Origin: Pirellula staleyi DSM 6068
Lineage (GTDB): Bacteria > Planctomycetota > Planctomycetia > Pirellulales > Pirellulaceae
NCBI GenBank assembly: GCA_945875845.1
Contig: CAMCMB010000004.1
Coordinates: 1-64,000 of the forward strand
Length of the DNA stretch: 64,000 nucleotides
Direction of reading: 5' to 3'
Positions 35,918 through 44,636 of the stretch are shown here, one piece after another. Position numbers and translations under genes: made by a program. Positions within the stretch are counted from its first letter, which is position 1; every line of letters begins with the position of its first letter. Below the pieces are notes generated by a model. It worked only from the letters and a program-made list of their open reading frames with translations. It searched no databases and had not been told where the DNA came from.

Positions 35918-36006
35918 ATGGCTTCGGAAACATCGTACTGAACTCCGCGTCTCTTCTGGTTTAAGAATGATTAATGTTGGGGAAATGGATTTTAAAACAG
36001 CAAAAA

Positions 36007-36702
36007 TCAATCCTTGGTTTCGAACACAAAGTTGCGGTACCAAACTTCGCTCCCGTGATCGGTTAGCATCAGCTTACCTCTCGGATTGAGACTGAACTCA
36101 GGCGCATCGTTGAACTTGCTCGCCTCCACCCTTTTTTTCCATTCTTCATCGCCAATCGTGGCTGCGACTATCTGTTTGCCGTTGAGCCAGTGTTCGACAC
36201 GTTTTCCTTGAACAACGATTTTGGCATGGTTCCACTCGCCCGCTGGATTCACTTGCTTAGCTGAATTCGGCTCATAAAGATCGTAAAGCGATCCCACACT
36301 ATTCTTCGGAGCCACCTTGTTCTTTGCTCCTAAGTCATCGTAAATCTGATACTCAAGTCCAAGTACTTTGTTGCCATAGGAGCGGACTCGGTACTTCAGG
36401 CCGCTATTGCCTGCCACCGCAATCTTCCAATCGAATTCAAGCGTGAAATCACCGTACTCAGCACGCGTGACAAGGTGCCCACTTCGTCCCTTTTCTTTCT
36501 TTAGGTGTATCACTCCATCGGTTATTTCCCAACCTCCTGAAACGGGCTTGCCATCGAGGGTCGTCCACGCGGCAAAGGTCTTTCCATCAAATGGCGACGT
36601 GGGATCGGCAACTCGCAAATCTGGATCCGTGAAAAACAGACTCGTCGCGGTCGACAGAATGATCAATGCAAGTTGAGCCAAAGAGTTAGAAGTGAAATTC
36701 AC
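36007..36702 (-). CDS. Exported DUF1080 (3-keto-disaccharide hydrolase family) protein
   Basis: A 231-residue protein. I start at the GTG at 36702, which follows AAGGAAA and begins a signal-like segment (NFTSNSLAQLALIILSTATSLFF); a longer frame upstream has no ribosome binding site. The mature part is one concanavalin-like beta-sandwich: SPFDGKTFAAWTTLDGKPV, GHLVTRAEYGDFTLEFDWKIA, GNSGLKYRVRS, GEWNHAKIVVQGKRVEHWLNGK. In the annotated family some members cleave 3-keto-glycosides; others may only bind sugars. Another DUF1080 gene is at 46967-47734. It is convergent with the tyrosine operon end. Confidence 0.88.
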   Translation of the reverse strand: MNFTSNSLAQLALIILSTATSLFFTDPDLRVADPTSPFDGKTFAAWTTLDGKPVSGGWEITDGVIHLKKEKGRSGHLVTRAEYGDFTLEFDWKIAVAGNSGLKYRVRSYGNKVLGLEYQIYDDLGAKNKVAPKNSVGSLYDLYEPNSAKQVNPAGEWNHAKIVVQGKRVEHWLNGKQIVAATIGDEEWKKRVEASKFNDAPEFSLNPRGKLMLTDHGSEVWYRNFVFETKD

Positions 36703-36707
36703 AGAAA

Positions 36708-36714
36708 TTTTCCT
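36708..36714 (-). promoter_or_regulatory. Ribosome binding site that sets a GTG start
   Basis: The minus strand reads AAGGAAA some 5-10 bases before the GTG at 36702 and supports that start for the DUF1080 protein. Confidence 0.5.
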
Positions 36715-36804
36715 TGAGCAAGCAGCACAACATAATAGCAGAGCACTAGCGAACGCCATCGGGCGAACGCCATTATGGACTCCATCGACTTTGTTTGCCA
36801 CTGG

Positions 36805-38115
36805 CTAGCGGATGGGGTGTACGCTTTTCGGCAATTCAATGGACTCGCCCATCACGATGGCATCCCTCTCTAGCTGGGCTAGCAAATCGTCATCCAACGT
36901 ATGTTCGGTGTAGTCCGCTGCTCGGTCGATGGCATCCGGTGTCAAATCTGCCCAGCGTGAAAAGTAGAGTTCGAGCAAACGGTGCTTTCGGATGGCTCGC
37001 ATGGATTGCTGGATCCCGCTGGCGGTCAAAACCGCATTTCCTTCGGAGTTGATTGCAGCCCATCCTTGTCCCTGAATCTTGCGGACGGCCGATTTCAACC
37101 GCGACGGCGACCAAGCTCGCATAAGAACCAATTCCGATAGATTCGCGGGCTCAGAACGCATTTGAGCATGCCCCTGTGGCGCGAGCCCCTTCGATTCCAG
37201 CAGTTCGTAAATCGCCCGCAACACGTGGACTTGGTCTGTCTTCGATCGCTGTTGACCAAGACGCCATACTCTCCACAGCAACCCTCGTTCAAAACCGAAC
37301 ACTAGGCTGATGCAAAAACATCCGCTGGCTGCGAGCACAACGGCAGCCCCGGAAGGTACTCGATCGATTAAGAGACTACTGAGTGCTCCGATGATCCCGG
37401 CGCAGGCACCAAAAAAACCGCTGAGCAAAATGGTCTTGGGCAACGAGTGGGTCCAAAACCTTGCAGACGCGGGTGGGATAACGATCAATGCAATGACCAG
37501 TATGACACCGACGATATTCGCGCCGACGATGACAACGATCAGAACGGACCCAAGAAGCACAAAATCGATTGCAAGCACCGGCCATCCCTGTGCAGATGCG
37601 AGCAGGCTATCGAAGCACAGCAACTGGAGTTCTTTGCGAAAAAGCAAAAGTGCACCGACAACGAGCAGTGCTGCCACAATCAACATCTTTGCATCGGTGG
37701 CAACAATCGAAGCTGTCTTGCCGAGAATGAAGTTTTCTAGACCGGCAGCATTGCCTTGAGGAAACTGCTGAACAACACTAAATAGTGCCATGCCTAACCC
37801 AAAGAAAACGCTAAGCACGATTCCCAGCGCCGCGTCCTCTTTCAAGTTCGTCCAGCGACGCAGTACCAGGATTGCGAGCGAACCAGCAGTGCCCGACAAC
37901 CCTGCTCCAAGCAGCAACCAGCCAAGGTTCTTACCATCTCCTCCCAGCGAAACCTGAATCAAGAACGCAACCGCAAGCCCTGGCAACGCAGCATGGCAAA
38001 CTGCATCCCCAATCAACGAGCGTTTGCGGAGAATCAAATAGACCCCCACCATTCCCGAGATCACGCCGAGCAAGCCAGCGCAGAGAATTACCAAACGCGT
38101 GTTGTAGTCAATCAT
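36805..38115 (-). CDS. Metal-type ABC permease fused to a DtxR-like C-terminal domain
   Basis: A 436-residue protein. Residues 1-290 form eight or more membrane helices of the ZnuB/MntB family (LLGVISGMVGVYLILRKRSLIGDAVCHAALPGLAVAFL; VILVIALIVIPPASARFW). Residues about 305-436 are soluble: a winged-helix-like part (SELVLMRAWSPSRLKSAVRKIQGQGWAAI) and HRLLELYFSRWADLTPDAIDRAADYTEHTL, which is the DtxR/MntR metal-sensing dimerisation helix with its DxxxEH-type metal residues. Such fused permeases usually sit in Fe/Mn uptake operons with an ATPase and a binding protein; here those genes are missing and the neighbours are unrelated. It overlaps the upstream gene by 8 bp, so it is translationally coupled to it. 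Confidence 0.85.
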   Translation of the reverse strand: MIDYNTRLVILCAGLLGVISGMVGVYLILRKRSLIGDAVCHAALPGLAVAFLIQVSLGGDGKNLGWLLLGAGLSGTAGSLAILVLRRWTNLKEDAALGIVLSVFFGLGMALFSVVQQFPQGNAAGLENFILGKTASIVATDAKMLIVAALLVVGALLLFRKELQLLCFDSLLASAQGWPVLAIDFVLLGSVLIVVIVGANIVGVILVIALIVIPPASARFWTHSLPKTILLSGFFGACAGIIGALSSLLIDRVPSGAAVVLAASGCFCISLVFGFERGLLWRVWRLGQQRSKTDQVHVLRAIYELLESKGLAPQGHAQMRSEPANLSELVLMRAWSPSRLKSAVRKIQGQGWAAINSEGNAVLTASGIQQSMRAIRKHRLLELYFSRWADLTPDAIDRAADYTEHTLDDDLLAQLERDAIVMGESIELPKSVHPIR

Positions 38116-39466
38116 GTATTACCTGGTTCGCTCGTAGACTACTGTTCCAACGAAACATACTCACCGCTAACATCACCGGTAGCGATGAAATGAAAACAGC
38201 CGCCGGTCCACAATAGCGAGAAATGGGTGTTTCGACCAAAATCACCAGCATTAAATTGCACATCGCATAACCGATCCCCAACCAAACAATGGTCTGATAA
38301 GCTTGATCCGAGCGAATGTCCTCCATTGCTGTCGCCGAAGTTTTGCTTTTACGCAACTGCCAGCGAAACGAATGCAGTAGCAACATGGCAAACATCGACA
38401 GAGTGACCATCGGGTTGAGAATCGTTAACTCCAAGCACTGCTTAAACGCATTGTTGGCGGCGAGCGCAAGCCAAATAAGGTAGCTCACCGGCTTGGTCGC
38501 AATGACTTCTTTAGAAAAGCGTGACAACTCAAAGTTCATCGCACGCGAGTCGTTGCCATACAGTTTCGAGGCGGCCGGTACGGCTATCTCCCAGACCATG
38601 GGGTTGTACTGCGACTCATAGGTAGAGTAACTGATCTTGCTGCTCCAATCCTTTCGCTGCTCGCGCCGCTCCAGAATCTCCCGGGCTAACTGTTGAACGT
38701 CTGCTGTAAGCTCATCCACCCATTCCCTTTGCAGCAATTGTCCCGCAATACCGACAATGTTGTATCCACCAAACGCAACCAAACCGAAATGCCCTACAAG
38801 TACCCATCGCAACGTACACCAGCCCAAGAACGGAACGAAACTCGCAATCGCCAACTTGACCCCTAAAACCAAACTATCTCTTTGTTCTGCAAATAACCAC
38901 CAACGGGCAATTGCACCCCCAACCGGCACGAAGACTAATAAAAATAAATAGGCGGGTTTGGTTTGATACGCAAAAAAGATCCAGGTGCCTAACAATACCC
39001 ACTGCAACAATCCACCTCCCTTGTGCAGGATCGACAGCCATGAGGAAACCGCAAGTATCGCGAACGATTGCGCAACCAGATCGGGCGTTACCAAGTGGGT
39101 ATAGTCCAACACCATTAAGCTTGTCATCATCGGGAGCGTCGCCCCCAATGCCAAACCGGGTTGCCAACCGCACCGCATGAGCGTACGCATGAATGTTCCA
39201 CTCGCCAGTGCAGATACGGAATACTGGAAAAACGGAAGCAACGCATTCGAACCGAACAGCCACTGGAAGGCTTTGAGAATCAGTGGATAAACAAAGGTCC
39301 TCTGACTGTTGAGAGCGTTATCCAATCGATCGACAGGGAAATCGCGGTACCCTGCCGTGTCGAGTTGTGCTACTGGCTCAAATCGACCAAGCAAGCTCAT
39401 CGAGCCCGCGATGAATATCACCAATCCTAAGAATATCGACCAGACTCGAAAATACGAATCTTGCAT
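38108..39466 (-). CDS. Polytopic membrane protein, possibly GT-C glycosyltransferase-like
   Basis: A 452-residue inner-membrane protein with about ten hydrophobic helices. I start at MQDSYFRVWSIFLGLVIFI, 11 bp after the ABC-2 permease stop; the longer frame would overlap that gene by more than 100 bp. The first large loop (GRFEPVAQLDTAGYRDFPVDRLDNALNSQRTFVYPLILKA) has acidic residues in the place where GT-C enzymes (ArnT/PMT type) keep catalytic Asp, and the layout is similar, but no family motif is certain. It would use a lipid-linked sugar if this is right. It overlaps the metal permease gene by 8 bp. Confidence 0.6.
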   Translation of the reverse strand: MQDSYFRVWSIFLGLVIFIAGSMSLLGRFEPVAQLDTAGYRDFPVDRLDNALNSQRTFVYPLILKAFQWLFGSNALLPFFQYSVSALASGTFMRTLMRCGWQPGLALGATLPMMTSLMVLDYTHLVTPDLVAQSFAILAVSSWLSILHKGGGLLQWVLLGTWIFFAYQTKPAYLFLLVFVPVGGAIARWWLFAEQRDSLVLGVKLAIASFVPFLGWCTLRWVLVGHFGLVAFGGYNIVGIAGQLLQREWVDELTADVQQLAREILERREQRKDWSSKISYSTYESQYNPMVWEIAVPAASKLYGNDSRAMNFELSRFSKEVIATKPVSYLIWLALAANNAFKQCLELTILNPMVTLSMFAMLLLHSFRWQLRKSKTSATAMEDIRSDQAYQTIVWLGIGYAMCNLMLVILVETPISRYCGPAAVFISSLPVMLAVSMFRWNSSLRANQVIHD

Positions 39467-39477
39467 AAGACGGCTTT

Positions 39478-41160
39478 CTAACCAAGACCAGTGAGTTTCC
39501 ACCGCCGAGTAAACATCCACATGGTAATCAGCATTAACATTAACGTGGAGCATATGGTCACGAGGAAGTACCCAACCACCAAAATCCACGAACCTACCTT
39601 GGCTGAAACGCCTTCGCTCCCGGAATCGAGCGCCGAGAACGGCGTGCTATCGGCGGCCATCAGGGGACTCGCTATGCCAAGGAATCGATAATTCTCGACG
39701 CTGTCATACGCAAGTTTCGCTGTTTTAGGATCGAGATCAGGCGAAAAACTCCAAACAAGGAAATAGATCGCAATCGGTAAGCAATACAGAACGAGCAACA
39801 CAATGTAGCTCATCATCATCGCGGTACTGGTCTTGCGAAGCAGTGTCGACATGAACAACGCCAGCACGGAGTTAAAGATGGATGCCGCCACGCAGATCAA
39901 TGCGAACACAATCAAGGCTTTCCAATTGCTCGTGACCATCGGAAAATTCAGACAAGAAAGCAACAATGGGAACATCAAAAAACCAGTCAATACCGCCGAT
40001 ACCCGATAACCTGCCAACAGTTTTCCCCACATGATTTGCCATGACGAAATGGTCGTTGTCAAAAGCAAGTCCAGGGTTTGCCGCTCGCGTTCGCTCGAAA
40101 TGCTCCCCCCCGTGAACACCGGGGCAGCCAAGATGTTGAAGATCAACACAAACCCAACGTAGTACGACGCTCGGCTTGGCCAAATAAACAGCAGAACGGC
40201 CATCAACGGAATTGCCAACACCATGCTGAGCTGAATCACCAATCGGAGCATCAAGGTCCCTTGGCTAAATAGCTCCGCGTGCATCTCCTTGTCATAAACC
40301 GGATTTGTGCCGTCTGCCATCAACGACTTGCGGCGCGGTGGTGCGAATAGGTTGTCAGGGAACTGGTCGCGCTGAATGACGAGCCCCACCGCTTCGCGCT
40401 GTTCCTGCTCCAAATCGACCACTTCGCTCCCCTGACTGCCAACGTCCGGCGGATACAGTAATCGGCGAGCGGTAACGGCCAACATGGTAAAGCTAGCCGC
40501 CAAGCATACCACCGGCACAATGGTAACGGTCAGGAGCAATCGTAACTCTGCTTGCTGCGCCAAGAGGAGCCACATCACAACTCCCGTAATGAGAATCGGC
40601 AAGATCAGAACGTAGCTGACAACCAACGATGCGCTGGTTCGTTTGAAATAACTAGAACAGAATATGCTGATCGAACCGAACAGAAAGATAGCCGACAGCA
40701 GTCCGATATAGGCAGCCAACAACTCAAAGATAGACACACCCCCAAGCGGCAAGCAAAGCATAATGATGGGGAGCGAACCAGACACCAGCACAACCAGGTG
40801 CGCAAGTGCCGCGATGAGCTTGCCGGTCACGATCGCCCACGGTCGCAACGGGCTAGCCAAAAGCATCTCATAAGTCTTGCGCTCTTTTTCTCCAGTGATC
40901 GCCCCGGCAGTGAAACTGGGAGCCATGAGCGAAGCAATTGCAAATTGACCGACAAAAAAGAAGTCGACCAATCGCTGGGCCGAAGCGGACTCTCGACTCA
41001 AGTCGATCTTGACGTCACGTGGATAGGCGATCAGGACCACTGCTGCCAATGCAACTTGGTACACAAGCATCAAAAGGAATGCGCGTGGAGCTCTCAGGTT
41101 TGAGATCAATTCGCGTTGCAGAACCGGGTTGTCGAATAGAAACATTGACCGAACAAACAA
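39478..41160 (-). CDS. ABC-2-type permease, two permease halves in one chain
   Basis: A 560-residue protein with about 12 membrane helices in two similar halves. Each half has the same signature: SFTAGAITGEKERKTYEMLLASPLRPWAIVTGKLIA near residue 85-120, and GGSISSERERQTLDLLLTTTISSWQIMWGKLLAG near 350. This ITGEKERxTxxxLLxSPL pattern is that of ABC-2/NatB-like exporters. An ATPase partner is expected but absent from the neighbourhood; in planctomycetes it is often encoded just upstream, and here upstream is a divergent gene. The start at 41160 is uncertain, as MFLFDNPVLQREL, five residues on, is also plausible. Confidence 0.85.
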   Translation of the reverse strand: MFVRSMFLFDNPVLQRELISNLRAPRAFLLMLVYQVALAAVVLIAYPRDVKIDLSRESASAQRLVDFFFVGQFAIASLMAPSFTAGAITGEKERKTYEMLLASPLRPWAIVTGKLIAALAHLVVLVSGSLPIIMLCLPLGGVSIFELLAAYIGLLSAIFLFGSISIFCSSYFKRTSASLVVSYVLILPILITGVVMWLLLAQQAELRLLLTVTIVPVVCLAASFTMLAVTARRLLYPPDVGSQGSEVVDLEQEQREAVGLVIQRDQFPDNLFAPPRRKSLMADGTNPVYDKEMHAELFSQGTLMLRLVIQLSMVLAIPLMAVLLFIWPSRASYYVGFVLIFNILAAPVFTGGSISSERERQTLDLLLTTTISSWQIMWGKLLAGYRVSAVLTGFLMFPLLLSCLNFPMVTSNWKALIVFALICVAASIFNSVLALFMSTLLRKTSTAMMMSYIVLLVLYCLPIAIYFLVWSFSPDLDPKTAKLAYDSVENYRFLGIASPLMAADSTPFSALDSGSEGVSAKVGSWILVVGYFLVTICSTLMLMLITMWMFTRRWKLTGLG

Positions 41161-41255
41161 GACGAGGCGTTTTTGGTAGAGTAGTTTGGCTGAACCCTAG
41201 TTTATCCTGGTTGCAAATAAATGTTTCAAGCTGCGAACTCCAACCCGACAAATCC

Positions 41256-42683
41256 ATGCAAAAATTTCCGATGATTTTGGCAGGCCGCTGCCTGACTCCA
41301 AACCAAGATCTTGTTGTCACCAACAAGTACTCTCGGGAGACATTCGCAACGGTTTCGTTGGCAAACGCGGATCATTTCGATCGCGCCATCGACGCGGGAT
41401 GCCAAGCCAAGCATGCCATGCAGCGTTTGTCCGCAGCAGAAAAAAAACGAATTTTGATTCATTGTGCTTCGAGACTCAAGCAATCGAAAGAGGATTTTGT
41501 TGGGACTCTGGTTCAGGAAGCGGGCAAACCTATCCTCGCCGCACGACTCGAAGTCGATCGGTGCATTGAAACCTTTGAATTGGCCTCGGAAGAAGTTTCT
41601 CGACTCCACGGCGAAGTTCTTCCGATGGACGGTTCCATGCGAGGAAACGGATTCACCGGTATGACTCGCCGATTTCCCATTGGACTTTGCAGCTTGATCA
41701 CGCCCTTTAACTTTCCACTCAATCTCGTTGCCCACAAAGTGGCGCCCGCCATTGCCGCCGGTTGCCCTTTCATTCTCAAACCCGCTTCTTGGACGCCGGT
41801 TTGTGCGCTCATGCTCGGAGATATCTTGATCGATAGCGGGATGCCCGACGGCTCGTTCTCGATCTTGCCCTCGTCGCGTCAAGCGGCTGCGTCCATGGTT
41901 ACGGACGATCGAATTGGAATGTTATCTTTTACCGGTTCGGACCAAGTTGGCTGGCAAATGAAACGAGACTGCGGCCGCAAACGAATATGTCTTGAGCTGG
42001 GGGGTAACGCATGTTGCATCGTCGACAAAGACTATCCGTATAAGTCCATCGTGCCACGCTTGATCACCGCCGCCTTTGGGCAAAGCGGCCAAAGTTGCAT
42101 CAGTCTCCAACGGCTTCTCATCCACCGATCCATCTATCAAGAGCTCCTGGATGAGCTTGTGAAACAAGCGTCCATGGTACAAACGGGTTCTCCCTCGGAC
42201 GAACAGAATTTAGTGGGACCCATGATCGACGATACCGAAGCCGATCGGATCATGCGATGGATCGAACAAGCCAAAGCAGCCGGGGCTTGCGAACTGCTTG
42301 CTGCAAAGCGGATTCCGGGCACATCGGTCGTGACACCATCGATCTTGGTTAATGTTCCGGAAGATCAAGCATTGTGTTGCGACGAAGCGTTTGGGCCAGT
42401 CCTGATCGCGGAACCCTTTGACGATTTCGATGAAGTTTTGTTGCGAGTAAACCGTTCGAAGTTTGGTTTGCAAACGGGTTTGTTCACCGACAGTTTGAAT
42501 CATACTTGGCAAGCATGGGAGACGCTCGAGGTAGGTGGAGTCATCGTCAATGACACGCCCAACACGCGTTTTGATTCGATGCCCTATGGGGGAGTTAAAG
42601 CCAGCGGACTTGGTCGCGAAGGAGTCAAGTACGCAATCGATGAAATGACCTATGAACGGCTTCTCTTAAACTTTCACGGTTAG
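41256..42683 (+). CDS. Aldehyde dehydrogenase family protein
   Basis: A 475-residue NAD(P)-dependent dehydrogenase. I start at MQKFPMILAG, since the open frame upstream runs through the divergent permease gene. Seen motifs: TPFNFPLNLVAHKVAPAIAAGCPFILKPA (cofactor), LSFTGSD, LELGGNACCIVD with the general-base Glu, GQSGQSCISLQR with the catalytic Cys near 283, and DEAFGPVL. This subgroup resembles non-phosphorylating glyceraldehyde-3-phosphate or lactaldehyde/succinate-semialdehyde dehydrogenases; the substrate is undetermined. It is a single gene, followed by the densest repeat patch of the window. Confidence 0.9.
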   Translation: MQKFPMILAGRCLTPNQDLVVTNKYSRETFATVSLANADHFDRAIDAGCQAKHAMQRLSAAEKKRILIHCASRLKQSKEDFVGTLVQEAGKPILAARLEVDRCIETFELASEEVSRLHGEVLPMDGSMRGNGFTGMTRRFPIGLCSLITPFNFPLNLVAHKVAPAIAAGCPFILKPASWTPVCALMLGDILIDSGMPDGSFSILPSSRQAAASMVTDDRIGMLSFTGSDQVGWQMKRDCGRKRICLELGGNACCIVDKDYPYKSIVPRLITAAFGQSGQSCISLQRLLIHRSIYQELLDELVKQASMVQTGSPSDEQNLVGPMIDDTEADRIMRWIEQAKAAGACELLAAKRIPGTSVVTPSILVNVPEDQALCCDEAFGPVLIAEPFDDFDEVLLRVNRSKFGLQTGLFTDSLNHTWQAWETLEVGGVIVNDTPNTRFDSMPYGGVKASGLGREGVKYAIDEMTYERLLLNFHG

Positions 42684-42703
42684 CGAGTTTGCTCCCAGCC
42701 AGC

Positions 42704-42885
42704 CAAAGTAGCAGGCACGCTCCGCCGTGCCGTTCGCCACCAAAGTAGCAGGCACGCTCCGCCGTGCCGTTCGCCACCAAAGTAGCAGGCACGCTCCGCC
42801 GTGCCGTTCGCCGTCGACATATAGCTGGGATTCTAGGTGGACGGCACATGGAATGTGCCTACTTCATTGACTTTTGTCGGCTGTG
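42704..42885. repeat. Dispersed palindromic repeat, family A (copy 4) with its left arm triplicated
   Basis: A 37-bp unit starting CAAAGTAGCAGGCACGCTCC and ending GTGCCGTTCGCCA is repeated three times head to tail from 42704, 42741 and 42778. The single right arm (GGACGGCACATGGAATGTGC) and the terminus GACTTTTGTCGGCTGTG follow, ending at 42885. The three units are almost identical and contiguous, so the expansion is recent. Confidence 0.9.
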
Positions 42886-43140
42886 TCGTAAAGAGCAAAC
42901 GCGTATCTGGTTTGAGGATAAAGCGAAATCGCATTGATCGCATAAGACGCGATAGCGGACTATATCGTCATCGATCGTGACAGGCTCGGCTTTCCATGTG
43001 GGCGTCGACAAAAAAACATGTTCTTGTCTGCATGCGGTATCTTGGAAACCGTGACACCGGCGGACGCTAGTGCGCACAATAGTGTGCACTAGTGCGCAAA
43101 AATGTTGCGCATTTGGCAATTATAACCCGATACGTAAGTG

Positions 43141-43332
43141 AGGGACCGGCGAAATTGTCCCTCGCTTACCGGCCCGTTGCTTTAATGGATTGTGAGAAGG
43201 GGTATTCGAAAGTGGCATGGGCGTCTCGCCCATGGATTCACGAGCACGCGCGCTAGTGCCACGCAATGGTAACCCGTGCCCGTAAGCGAGGTGCCAACTG
43301 CAATCCCTCGCTTACCGGCTTGTTGCTTTAGT
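43141..43332. repeat. Repeat family F, two copies around family D
   Basis: AGTGAGGGACCGGC... CTCGCTTACCGGCCCGTTGC at 43137-43175 and TAAGCGAGGTGCC... CTCGCTTACCGGCTTGTTGC at 43278-43327. A third fragment is near 17080-17105. Each copy can fold by pairing its GCGAGG and CCTCGC-type words. Confidence 0.55.
43205..43264. repeat. Palindromic repeat, family D (copy 2, inverted)
   Basis: TTCGAAAGTGGCATGGGCGT, then the hairpin CATGGGCGTCTCGCCCATG and GTGCCACGC. It is the inverted version of 15771-15826, with a few changes. Confidence 0.8.
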
Positions 43333-43359
43333 GAAGTCGTTATTGAGTAAGGGCTACAC

Positions 43360-43412
43360 GACGGACTTCCAAGTCCGTCAATGGGGAATTCGACGGACTT
43401 GGAAGTCCGTCG
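43360..43412. repeat. Palindromic repeat, family E (copy 2)
   Basis: GACGGACTTCCAAGTCCGTC at 43360-43379 and CGACGGACTTGGAAGTCCGT (from 43391) are two perfect palindromic stems. Related to 25095-25148. Confidence 0.8.
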
Positions 43413-43491
43413 TACCATTAAAGCAACAAGCCCTTACGCATCGGGTTACCAAACTGCCGCCAAAAAAGTGGTCGAGCCGTAGGTCAAGGCA

Positions 43492-44595
43492 TTAAGATAC
43501 GTCTACGACCACCGGGCCAAGGGTATCTTGTTTTGGTTTGATTCCAAGCCCTGCGTCGGTGCTTGCAGACATGAATCCATTGACTCGCTCAGGAGCTCCG
43601 TGGGCGGTACTTACCGTAACATAGCTATTGAAGTCTGTACTGGTGAAGCGGTACTCTTCGGGCGTGCTGTGGGCAAGATGTGCGATAGCAGCCGTTGTGA
43701 TGTCCCCACCCCAACTATCTTCTAGGGTCATGGCGATTCCCATGCTCACACATAAATCGCGAGCCTGCTTCGTTTTGGTGAGTCCACCAAGCTTGCTTAT
43801 TTTTAAATTGACCACATCCATCGCAAGATCTGCCTTTGCTTGAAGCAGCATTTCCAGGCTGTCCACGTTTTCATCCAACACAAACGGATGATCTGTATTA
43901 CGTCGAACGGATAGGCATTCGCTGTACGTCAAGCAAGGTTGTTCGATATACACATCTACATCTCGAACGGCTCGGACCACTCGCATGGCTTCATGCTGCG
44001 TCCAGCCGGTATTTGCATCTGCAACCAATCGATCGCTAGCAAGCAACATCCCTCGCACTGCGTGAATTCGCTCGATATCCAGGTCGGGATCGCCCCCCAC
44101 CTTCAATTGAAAACGGGTATAGCCTTGGGCGCGATATCCGGCGACTTTGGCAGCCATCTGTTCCGGAGCCTCTTGAGATATCGCGCGATAAAGCCGCACG
44201 TTTTCGCCGAACCGACCACCCATTAATACGCAAACAGGCAGTCCGGTGGACAGGCCCAGCAAATCCCAGCAAGCGATATCGATTCCGGATTTGACGTACG
44301 GATGGCCCTTGAGGGCGGCGTCCATTCGGTGATTTAGTTTGGCCAGCTCCCTAGGGTCATAGCCGATCAAATGCGGTGCCAACTCCCGAAGGCCGCTTCG
44401 AACTCCCTCCGCGTACGCTGGCAGATAGAAGGGCCCTAGCGGACAGACTTCGCCATATCCGATCAATCCCGTATCTGTTTCGACACCGACAATGGTGCTG
44501 TCGAACACGGAAACGGATTTGCCACCAGACCATTTGTAGGTTCCCTCGACAAGTGGGAGTTCAATGCGGTGGGCAAAAATTCGTTTGATTTTCAT
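43492..44595 (-). CDS. Enolase-superfamily dehydratase, cis-3-hydroxy-L-proline dehydratase-like
   Basis: A 367-residue mandelate racemase/muconate lactonising enzyme. The start [43 protein letters not shown] and [19 protein letters not shown] are, from memory, close to the cis-3-hydroxy-L-proline dehydratase group. Catalytic residues are visible: Lys in FQLKVGG, metal ligands Asp in ADANTGW, Glu in IEQPC and Asp/Glu in LDENVD, and a second Lys in LKISKLGG. The frame is open for 101 residues upstream, overlapping the DJ-1 gene, without homology. It is last in a minus-strand group with DJ-1, Gfo/Idh and DUF1080 genes. Other possibilities are muconate cycloisomerase or betaine epimerase. Confidence 0.8.
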   Translation of the reverse strand: MKIKRIFAHRIELPLVEGTYKWSGGKSVSVFDSTIVGVETDTGLIGYGEVCPLGPFYLPAYAEGVRSGLRELAPHLIGYDPRELAKLNHRMDAALKGHPYVKSGIDIACWDLLGLSTGLPVCVLMGGRFGENVRLYRAISQEAPEQMAAKVAGYRAQGYTRFQLKVGGDPDLDIERIHAVRGMLLASDRLVADANTGWTQHEAMRVVRAVRDVDVYIEQPCLTYSECLSVRRNTDHPFVLDENVDSLEMLLQAKADLAMDVVNLKISKLGGLTKTKQARDLCVSMGIAMTLEDSWGGDITTAAIAHLAHSTPEEYRFTSTDFNSYVTVSTAHGAPERVNGFMSASTDAGLGIKPKQDTLGPVVVDVS

Positions 44596-44636
44596 AGTGC
44601 TCGATAGTGCTTGTTCGCCGCTTCCTAGCCGGCTTA

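Larger units (their letters stand above)
42684..43491. other. 808-bp gene-free patch made mainly of repeats
   Basis: Between the aldehyde dehydrogenase and the enolase-superfamily gene. It holds, in order, family A (42704-42885), about 240 bp without recognised content except the palindromic words TAGTGCGCACAATAGTGTGCACTA (as a hairpin at about 43068-43092), then families F, D and E. No protein in either strand looks real. Confidence 0.6.

Noticed and set aside
41019-41255. N-terminal extension of the aldehyde dehydrogenase
   Set aside because: It would overlap the divergent permease gene and has no dehydrogenase homology; the family starts at about MQKFPMILAG.
42704-42814. CRISPR-like array of 37-bp repeats
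   Set aside because: The three units are directly adjacent with no unique spacers, and the unit is the arm of a dispersed palindrome. No cas genes are near.
42859-43119. 86-residue minus-strand frame in the repeat patch
   Set aside because: Part of it is the family A repeat, and the rest has no homology that I can recognise.
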